Shown here piece after piece: positions 6,280 to 10,700 of a DNA stretch of 10,700 bases. The translations under genes were made by a program, and so were the position numbers. Positions within the stretch are counted from its first letter, which is position 1. Each line of letters opens with the position of its first letter. The notes under the pieces are model-generated. The model searched no databases. It was given only the letters and a program-made list of their open reading frames with translations, and was not told the DNA's origin. The DNA comes from Deltaproteobacteria bacterium (GTDB lineage: Bacteria; UBA10199; SPLOWO2-01-44-7): the NCBI GenBank assembly GCA_030688705.1, contig JAUYJH010000049.1, forward strand, positions 1 to 10,700, given 5' to 3'.

Positions 6280-6868
6280 GGGGTGGCACGCCGAAGTGGC
6301 GCTCGATCTACGTAAGGCTGGGGATATAAGTTTTGAACCGCAAATCAAGGAGTAGTGATACCGCCTGATTTGGGGGGGAACCGGAACTAAAAGCACGTAT
6401 CCTCTTAAAGGTTGAGTGTTAACCGGACAAAGAACTAAAAAGGGTTTGGTCATCCAACAGGGTGGTCAATATCAGGGGCGAGAGCAAGACTCTAAGATTC
6501 AGCAGTTTCCCAAACTCTAGGGTAAGGGGAGCCGCCAAGGGTGAAAGAGGATGAGGGGCTGGAAGCAGTCTCCCTCAAGTTTCTGAAAAAACCTTACAGG
6601 TTCAAAGGAAATCCCACGAGAGGATGGGCAACCAAAGTTTGGCGATCCGGTCAAGCAAAAGTTGCCGTCGACAGAGGATGGAATCTAATCTCTGAAGTTC
6701 AGGGTCTGGGCCGTACGAGCCCAAATCAGAAAGAACAAGAGAGATAATGGAGCCCGAAAGGGAGTCCGCCTACCGCTGCGAAAGAGACTCTGGAGGGACA
6801 TCCGCCACTAACCTAAACGGTTATTTGAATGCTTGTCGCCAAACCCACCGTAAAACAGTGGGTTTTTT
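6280..6868 (+). ncRNA. Putative large structured non-coding RNA, class unknown
   Basis: About 590 nt lie between a promoter-like pair and an intrinsic terminator, with no credible protein frame. Pairings I can trace by hand: 6289-6292/6298-6301; 6341-6347/6366-6372 (extended by 6338-6339/6374-6375); 6410-6413/6421-6424; 6446-6455/6460-6469 (10 pairs with three or four G-T, AACA loop); 6477-6480/6533-6536 enclosing 6481-6484/6490-6493 and 6504-6508/6512-6516; 6552-6561/6566-6577 (10 pairs, 2 nt bulge, GAAG loop); 6627-6632/6661-6666; 6672-6679/6688-6694; 6707-6711/6719-6723; 6753-6755/6760-6762 with a GAAA tetraloop; 6762-6766/6786-6790 (alternative with the previous at one base); 6809-6813/6819-6823. 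GAACTAAAA occurs twice (6384-6392, 6432-6440). I do not see the signatures of RNase P RNA, tmRNA, SRP RNA, 6S RNA or group II domain V. Known large RNAs (GOLLD, ROOL, HEARO/omega RNA, OLE) remain possible. Confidence 0.6.
6841..6868 (+). terminator. Rho-independent terminator
   Basis: A perfect 8 bp stem, AAACCCAC (6841-6848) with GTGGGTTT (6858-6865), has loop CGTAAAACA and is followed by a T-run through 6868. It ends the putative RNA transcript. The symporter gene stops 25 bp away on the other strand, so the stem could also serve it, though on that strand only three T follow. Confidence 0.88.
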
Positions 6869-6893
6869 GTTGTCTAAAAATTAAAGTTATTAT

Positions 6894-8159
6894 TCAGATT
6901 TTAACCGATTTTTGAATGTAGAGAGCGGCGGTCATATCCCCAGTCACGTTCAGAACAGTCCGCCCCATATCGAGCAGGCGATCGACCCCCAAAATGACAG
7001 CCAGCCCTTCAGGTGGGACCCCCATCGTTGCCAGAATCAGCGCCAGCAGGGGAATAGAACCCCCGGGAACACCCGCCGCCCCTACAGCGGAAACGACGGC
7101 CAAAACCAACACGATGGTCTGCTGGCCCAATGTCAAATCGACCCCGAAGACCTGTGCCAAAAACAAGACCGCGACCCCTTCAAAAAGAGCAGTTCCATTC
7201 ATATTGAGAGTGGCGCCCAGCGGCAAAACAAACCCGGCGATATCCGGAGAGACCTTTAATTCTTCTTCGGTTGTCTTGATGCTGGTCGGCAGGGTCGCGG
7301 CGCTGGAGCTGGTTGAAAAAGCGGTCACTAAAACCGGGAGGGCCTTTTTATAAAACTCCCACGGTCGCATTTTTCCGAAAAAGAAAATGAGCAAGGGATA
7401 GACCACCAGCAAAACCAGAAAATACCCAAAGAAGACGACACTTACATAATAGAGAAGCTGTTTTAAAATCAGCCAGCCGAATTTGCTGGTGATGGCAAAC
7501 AAAAGACAAAAAACGGCGAGGGGTGCCATTTTCATAATCAGGCCGACGATAGCCACCATCACGTCATTTAAGGCCTCAATCGGTTTTAAAAGCCAAGCTC
7601 CCTTTTCTTTTTCGAGAAACCCCAAGCCCAGCCCGAAAAAAAGCGTGAAAACAATCCATGGGATCATCTCGTTGTTGGCCCCCGATTGCAGGGGATTTTT
7701 GGGAATAAATTGGATGAAGGTCTGAATGCCGAACTCAGCGATTTTTCCCTTTTGAGCCGCCTCTTGAGCCTGCCCATGAAAAGTTTCCAAAAGTTGAGCT
7801 TGGGTCGACGCATCAAAACCGACCCCCGGTTTGAAAATATTCACCAAGAAAAGGCCGATCGTGCAGGCCACAACGGTTATGGAAAGAAAATAGACGGCCG
7901 TTTTTAAACCGATCCGTCCCAGTTTATGAACCTCCAAATGGGCTACCCCTTTTGCCAAAGAGGCAAAAACGAGTGGGATGACGATCATAAAGAGAAGGCG
8001 GAGAAATATCTGCCCTATCGGTTCCGCAAAATAAGAGGTGAAAAATTGGAGAGCGGTCTTGAAAACGGGATAGTGTGCAACGGCAAAATTGGCCCCGATT
8101 CCACAGAGGGCGCCCGCAACAAGACCGAACAGAATGGCGAAATGATTTTGTCGCCGCAT
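6894..8159 (-). CDS. Dicarboxylate/amino acid:cation symporter (DAACS family)
   Basis: This inner-membrane secondary transporter has 421 residues and takes up acidic amino acids or C4-dicarboxylates with Na+ or H+. The family landmarks are in order: hydrophobic segments from residue 8 onward, the serine-rich hairpin 1 tip FSTSSSAATLP (281-291), the transmembrane 7 motif NMNGT (319-323), the hairpin 2 loop GAAGVPGG (360-367), and the transmembrane 8 substrate site with Asp397, Arg400, Asn404 and Asp408 (LDMGRTVLNVTGD). The arginine fits an acidic substrate. The usual NMDGT aspartate, a cation ligand in GltPh, is Asn321 here. The start MRRQNHF lies 23 bp after the dihydrouridine synthase stop, so the two are probably one transcript. 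No strong Shine-Dalgarno sequence precedes it. The exact substrate is not decidable. Confidence 0.95.
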   Translation of the reverse strand: MRRQNHFAILFGLVAGALCGIGANFAVAHYPVFKTALQFFTSYFAEPIGQIFLRLLFMIVIPLVFASLAKGVAHLEVHKLGRIGLKTAVYFLSITVVACTIGLFLVNIFKPGVGFDASTQAQLLETFHGQAQEAAQKGKIAEFGIQTFIQFIPKNPLQSGANNEMIPWIVFTLFFGLGLGFLEKEKGAWLLKPIEALNDVMVAIVGLIMKMAPLAVFCLLFAITSKFGWLILKQLLYYVSVVFFGYFLVLLVVYPLLIFFFGKMRPWEFYKKALPVLVTAFSTSSSAATLPTSIKTTEEELKVSPDIAGFVLPLGATLNMNGTALFEGVAVLFLAQVFGVDLTLGQQTIVLVLAVVSAVGAAGVPGGSIPLLALILATMGVPPEGLAVILGVDRLLDMGRTVLNVTGDMTAALYIQKSVKI

Positions 8160-8182
8160 TTCGGGCGTGTATATAGGGGATT

Positions 8183-9103
8183 CTATAAAATGGAAAGGCT
8201 CTTTTGATAGGACCCGTTCTTTGCGCCCAATATTTTGGATCGTAAAAGGGCGGCATCGGGAAAATGGCTCAAATAGCCGGCCAAATGTTTTCCAAGGGAT
8301 GCGAGACGCGTCTCTCCGCGTTTTTGCACATAATAAGCGGTGTGCTCCCGAGCCGTGGCGATTCTCTCTTCACGAGTCGGCTTGTGATTATTAAAAACCC
8401 ACGGGTTGCCAATGGCGTGCCGGCCGATCAGCACGCCGTCGACACCGGTTTCCTCAATCCGTCGGTGAGCCTCTTCTAAAGAAGTAATATCTCCATTGCC
8501 AAGAACCAGCGTCTCTGTTTGATGAATTATTTTTGCCGCTTTGGCGATGGCTTCCCAATCGGCCTTTCCCTGATACATCTGTTTTAACGTGCGGCCGTGA
8601 ATGGAAATCGCCGCCGGTTTTTCTTCCAATAATGTCTCCATCCACCATTCAATGACATTCGAATCATAACCGATCCGCGTTTTGATGGAATAGGGGACAG
8701 TCCCCCCCGTTCCCTCTTTTGTGGCGCGGATAATTTCAATGGCCAGATCGGGGGCGGTGATCAGCTTGGCGCCGCAATTTCTTTTGACGACCGCCTTGGA
8801 AGGGCAGCCCATGTTGATGTCGATTCCGTCAAACCCCAGCTTGCAAACAATCTGCGCGGCCTTGTAAAAATATTCCGGTGTGGCGCCGTAAATCTGGGCG
8901 ACAATCGGCCGCTCGATTTCGGAATATTCAAAATCGCGCAGGATTTTTTCAGGGGCATGAAACAGCCCCTCGACTGTCGTAAATTCGGTGAACATCACAT
9001 CGGGCTTGGCCGTTTTTGCCATCATGTAGCGGCAGGCAAAATCGGTCACCCCGTCCATGGGGGACAATCCGATAATCGGCTTTTTCAGGTTGTGCCAAAA
9101 CAT
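8183..9103 (-). CDS. tRNA-dihydrouridine synthase
   Basis: This FMN-dependent cytosolic enzyme reduces uridines in the tRNA D-loop to dihydrouridine using NADPH. From the ATG at 9103 it has 306 residues. It shows the family marks of a TIM barrel: SPMDGVTD (14-21, FMN binding), NMGCP (97-101) with catalytic Cys100, SIKTRIG with Lys141, IHGRT (168-172), GNGDI (202-206) and GRHAIGNPW (227-235), where phosphate of FMN is held. The frame stays open upstream to a TTG at 9175, but the extra 24 residues are not family-like, so I choose the ATG. The member (DusA, DusB, DusC or another) cannot be named safely. It is probably co-transcribed with the symporter downstream and is divergent from the porin gene, 83 bp away. 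Confidence 0.95.
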   Translation of the reverse strand: MFWHNLKKPIIGLSPMDGVTDFACRYMMAKTAKPDVMFTEFTTVEGLFHAPEKILRDFEYSEIERPIVAQIYGATPEYFYKAAQIVCKLGFDGIDINMGCPSKAVVKRNCGAKLITAPDLAIEIIRATKEGTGGTVPYSIKTRIGYDSNVIEWWMETLLEEKPAAISIHGRTLKQMYQGKADWEAIAKAAKIIHQTETLVLGNGDITSLEEAHRRIEETGVDGVLIGRHAIGNPWVFNNHKPTREERIATAREHTAYYVQKRGETRLASLGKHLAGYLSHFPDAALLRSKILGAKNGSYQKSLSIL

Positions 9104-9123
9104 TCGGGATGCGATACAACAAT

Positions 9124-9153
9124 TTAACAGGGCCGTCACGAAATTATCATAAT
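9124..9153 (+). promoter_or_regulatory. Putative sigma-70 promoter of porin gene
   Basis: TTAACA (9124-9129, five of six consensus) and CATAAT (9148-9153, five of six) are separated by 18 bp. Transcription would begin near 9160, leaving a leader of about 27 nt that contains the strong ribosome binding site before the porin ATG. Confidence 0.45.
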
Positions 9154-9173
9154 GAGCCAGCAGAATTGCCGCC

Positions 9174-9181
9174 AAGGGGGG
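9174..9181 (+). promoter_or_regulatory. Ribosome binding site deciding the porin start
   Basis: AAGGGGGG ends 5 bp before the ATG at 9187. It is the only strong purine-rich Shine-Dalgarno-like site before a gene in this window, and it supports the ATG at 9187 over the in-frame ATG at 9109. Confidence 0.7.
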
Positions 9182-9186
9182 AAATT

Positions 9187-10398
9187 ATGAAAAAACTATT
9201 CTTGGCTTTTTTGCTTTTGGTCCTCGGTCCATGGTCCCTGGTCCCTGGTCCTGCCTTTGCAGGGATCGACGGCGGTTACAAAGACGGGCTCTACATCCAG
9301 ACATTAGATGAAAAATACAGGCTGGTGTTCAACGTTTGGGCCCAGCCACAGTATCAGTTTTTATCGATTAGCAATCAGGGAACAGTCAATACGTTCCAAA
9401 TCCGCCGGGCGCGGCTCTCTTTTTCGGGGCATGCGTTTACGAAAGATTTTACCTATCGTGTCGAACCGGAACTGGTGCAGGGGCGTACTTTTACAGTCTC
9501 TCCGGGGTTGAATTACGGCGGCGTGAATTTACAGGACGGGTGGGCTAACTACAAATTGCGGCCATGGGTCCAGTTTCAAGTGGGGCAGTTCAAAACTTAT
9601 TTCAACCGTGAGGAAATGACATCCACAAGTCAATTGCAAATGGTCGATTATTCACTGACCAATGAAGCGTTCAGCTACCATCGCGATATCGGCGTTGCCA
9701 TCAAGGGGGATCTTTCGGACAAAAAATTTCAGTATGCCTTCAATATCATGAACGACGGATCGCACCGGAATGCCGCCAATAAAAACAATATGTTTTTGTT
9801 CACGGGCCGGTTTGTCTACAACGTTTTGGGTTTTCACGGTTACACCATGGGCGATCTCGATTATTTGGGATATTCTGAAAGCGCTCTTGCCAACGGTGCA
9901 AAACCGCAATTGGCTTTTGGATTGGCCTCTTCTTACGACCGAGTCAAAGCGACACAGGCCGCCCCTAACCACCACACCACCGCAACCACTTGGGATATTA
10001 TTTATCGTTATTCCGGCTTCTCATTTTTTGGGGCCGGTTATTATTTTCATAACCTCTCTCAAGGAAACAAAGCTTTGGGTTTTATCGGACAGTCAGGTTA
10101 TTTTTTGGTTCCAAAACGTCTGGAAGTGGCGGCCCGCTATGCCGGGGCCATGCCGACGGCGCAAAATGTGGCAAGCGGTTATGAACTGGGCGCCGCCCTC
10201 AATTATTTTTTCCACGGTCATAATTTAAAATTGCAGGCCGATTACAATTGGCTCATCAACAGCCCTCTAACTTATGGGGCCAATGGAAATCCGGGAGTCG
10301 CCAATCCCGCCAACATCGTCACCACCGGCGGCCAACCCGGCTTCCACCAGGGGCAACATGACCATCAGGTAAGACTGCAATTCCAGTTTTATTTATAA
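9187..10398 (+). CDS. Outer-membrane porin, phosphate-selective O/P type
   Basis: This 403-residue protein is exported and likely forms a beta-barrel channel in the outer membrane. Residues 1-25 are a signal peptide with likely cleavage after AFA. The mature part shows Porin_O_P family features: RRARLSFSG (73-81) followed by KDFTYRVEPE, and QVGQFKTYFNREEMTSTSQL (131-150), the segment normally read as VGQFKTPFSRE-LTSS. RDIGV lies at 166-170. Alternating hydrophobic strands continue to the end, and the C-terminus is FQFYL. The family includes OprP and OprO (phosphate, polyphosphate), but many members have unknown substrates and no phosphate genes are nearby. The start is fixed by the AAGGGGGG site and the signal peptide. 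About half of the signal peptide (residues 11-22) is encoded by a heptamer array. Confidence 0.9.
   Translation: MKKLFLAFLLLVLGPWSLVPGPAFAGIDGGYKDGLYIQTLDEKYRLVFNVWAQPQYQFLSISNQGTVNTFQIRRARLSFSGHAFTKDFTYRVEPELVQGRTFTVSPGLNYGGVNLQDGWANYKLRPWVQFQVGQFKTYFNREEMTSTSQLQMVDYSLTNEAFSYHRDIGVAIKGDLSDKKFQYAFNIMNDGSHRNAANKNNMFLFTGRFVYNVLGFHGYTMGDLDYLGYSESALANGAKPQLAFGLASSYDRVKATQAAPNHHTTATTWDIIYRYSGFSFFGAGYYFHNLSQGNKALGFIGQSGYFLVPKRLEVAARYAGAMPTAQNVASGYELGAALNYFFHGHNLKLQADYNWLINSPLTYGANGNPGVANPANIVTTGGQPGFHQGQHDHQVRLQFQFYL
9217..9251 (-). repeat. Five-unit GGACCNN heptamer array in porin signal sequence
   Basis: Read on the minus strand, the units are GGACCAG, GGACCAG, GGACCAT, GGACCGA, GGACCAA: again five units, 35 bp, ending in GGACCAA. 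On the plus strand they encode residues 11-22 of the porin precursor (LVLGPWSLVPGP), so the array lies opposite in orientation to those in carA and carB but is still translated without a stop. Confidence 0.88.
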
Positions 10399-10414
10399 AA
10401 CTGTAATGAAAAAC

Positions 10415-10478
10415 ACAAACCAAAAGTCAAAAATATCCATCTTCATGGTTTTGTTGTTCTTTTTGAATTTTGATCTGT
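10415..10478. repeat. A/T-rich inverted repeat after porin gene
   Basis: ACAAACCAAAAGTCAAAAA (10415-10433) pairs with 10460-10478 at 16 of 19 positions. A 4 bp hairpin, CCAT-CTTC-ATGG (10437-10448), sits between the arms and is followed by TTTT. The structure may weakly terminate porin transcription. The strand asymmetry (A-rich then T-rich) continues to about 10515. Confidence 0.5.
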
Positions 10479-10526
10479 GGTTTTGATCTTTTATTTTTAA
10501 TTTTTCATTTTTTCTGGGGTTCGATC

Positions 10527-10592
10527 GGGGAAAGCAGCCTTAGGTCCCCCGCCGCATTACAATGCAAAATAGGTGTGCGAAATGGATTTCGC
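10527..10592 (+). other. Cluster of three small hairpins upstream of last gene
   Basis: Three inverted repeats follow one another: GGGGA (10527-10531) with TCCCC (10545-10549); GCAT (10554-10557) with ATGC (10562-10565); and GCGAAA (10577-10582) with TTTCGC (10587-10592). The last is a perfect 6 bp stem with loop TGGA that abuts a promoter -35. They could be operator-like sites or part of the repeat-rich spacer. Confidence 0.35.
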
Positions 10593-10621
10593 TTGATTGA
10601 AAGAGGTAATAATCTTATAAG
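10593..10621 (+). promoter_or_regulatory. Putative sigma-70 promoter of the last gene
   Basis: TTGATT (10593-10598, four of six consensus) and TATAAG (10616-10621, five of six) are separated by 17 bp. The predicted start near 10628 leaves only about 8 nt before the ATG at 10636, so the message would be nearly leaderless. Confidence 0.5.
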
Positions 10622-10635
10622 TTCGCCCGCGTAAA

Positions 10636-10700
10636 ATGAACTTTCTCATTGTCTCGCTTGCCATCTTTCTAGCCGCGTCGGTTCTTTCAGTTTTGGGCCG
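10636..10700 (+). CDS. N-terminus of a probable membrane protein (partial)
   Basis: Twenty-one codons are visible from the ATG to the window edge. They begin MNFLIVSLAIFLAASVLSVL, a continuous hydrophobic stretch that reads as a first transmembrane segment or an uncleaved signal anchor. Subunits of proton-translocating hydrogenase or complex I-like complexes can begin this way, but so can many other membrane proteins, so no function is assigned. A promoter pair lies just upstream and no Shine-Dalgarno sequence is seen. Confidence 0.5.
   Translation, partial: MNFLIVSLAIFLAASVLSVLG

Noticed and set aside
6254..6282. Perfect TTGACA at 6254-6259 as the RNA promoter -35
   Set aside because: At 16-18 bp spacing the possible -10 hexamers (TTTAGG, TTAGGG, TAGGGG) are poor. 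The overlapping TTGAGT-N17-AATAAT pair is better.
6541..6747. A 68-codon open frame starting with GTG inside the RNA region
   Set aside because: It has no recognisable domain and no ribosome binding site, and it lies across several clear hairpins. It reads as chance coding potential in a structured RNA.
6280..6868. Reading the hairpin-rich region as RNase P RNA, tmRNA, SRP RNA or a group II intron
   Set aside because: The conserved GAGGAAAGTCC and ACAGAA blocks of RNase P, a tRNA-like end with a tag frame, the SRP GGAAGG-type loop context, and a domain V-like 34 nt hairpin are not seen. A GGAAGCAG string at 6561-6568 resembles SRP RNA but lies in a different helix.
9109..9186. Longer porin start at the ATG at 9109
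   Set aside because: It would put 26 polar residues before a clear signal peptide, and it lacks the strong AAGGGGGG site found before the ATG at 9187.

Overview
The window reads as chromosomal DNA of a Gram-negative bacterium. It encodes an OprP/OprO-type outer-membrane porin with a signal peptide. The moderate GC content and the short dispersed repeats resemble those of deltaproteobacterial or related uncultivated lineages, but that placement is inference. Nothing in the window fixes the species.

Layout. Positions 107-4571 hold carA and carB, the two subunits of glutamine-dependent carbamoyl phosphate synthetase. They are separated by a 133 bp spacer that is almost entirely one imperfect inverted repeat. 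Converging on carB is an alpha/beta hydrolase gene (4660-5460, minus). Divergent from that is a hotdog-fold acyl-CoA thioesterase gene (5509-5910, plus). A stretch of about 980 bp without a convincing protein gene follows (5911-6893). It holds a possible decayed transposase tail, then a promoter-like pair, about 590 nt rich in hairpins, and a strong intrinsic terminator. I read it as a gene for a large structured non-coding RNA. On the minus strand come a sodium/proton:dicarboxylate (glutamate-type) symporter (6894-8159) and, upstream of it in the same direction, a tRNA-dihydrouridine synthase (8183-9103). The porin gene (9187-10398, plus) is divergent from these. The last 300 bp hold an A/T-rich inverted repeat, small hairpins, a good sigma-70-type promoter, and the first 21 codons of a gene with a hydrophobic N-terminus that runs off the window.

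The protein genes are mostly housekeeping or transport genes with no obvious shared pathway. The unusual layer is the repeats. Three 35 bp arrays of five GGACCNN heptamers lie inside coding sequence: the carA linker, the carB linker and the porin signal peptide. Palindromic GTCATTCTGA-type elements form gene ends and leaders, and one supplies the last codons of the hydrolase. A third repeat type separates carA from carB.

The feature most likely to be undescribed is the putative RNA at about 6280-6868. I could not match it by eye to RNase P RNA, tmRNA, SRP RNA, 6S RNA or a group II intron. A covariance-model search would be needed to exclude known large RNA classes.
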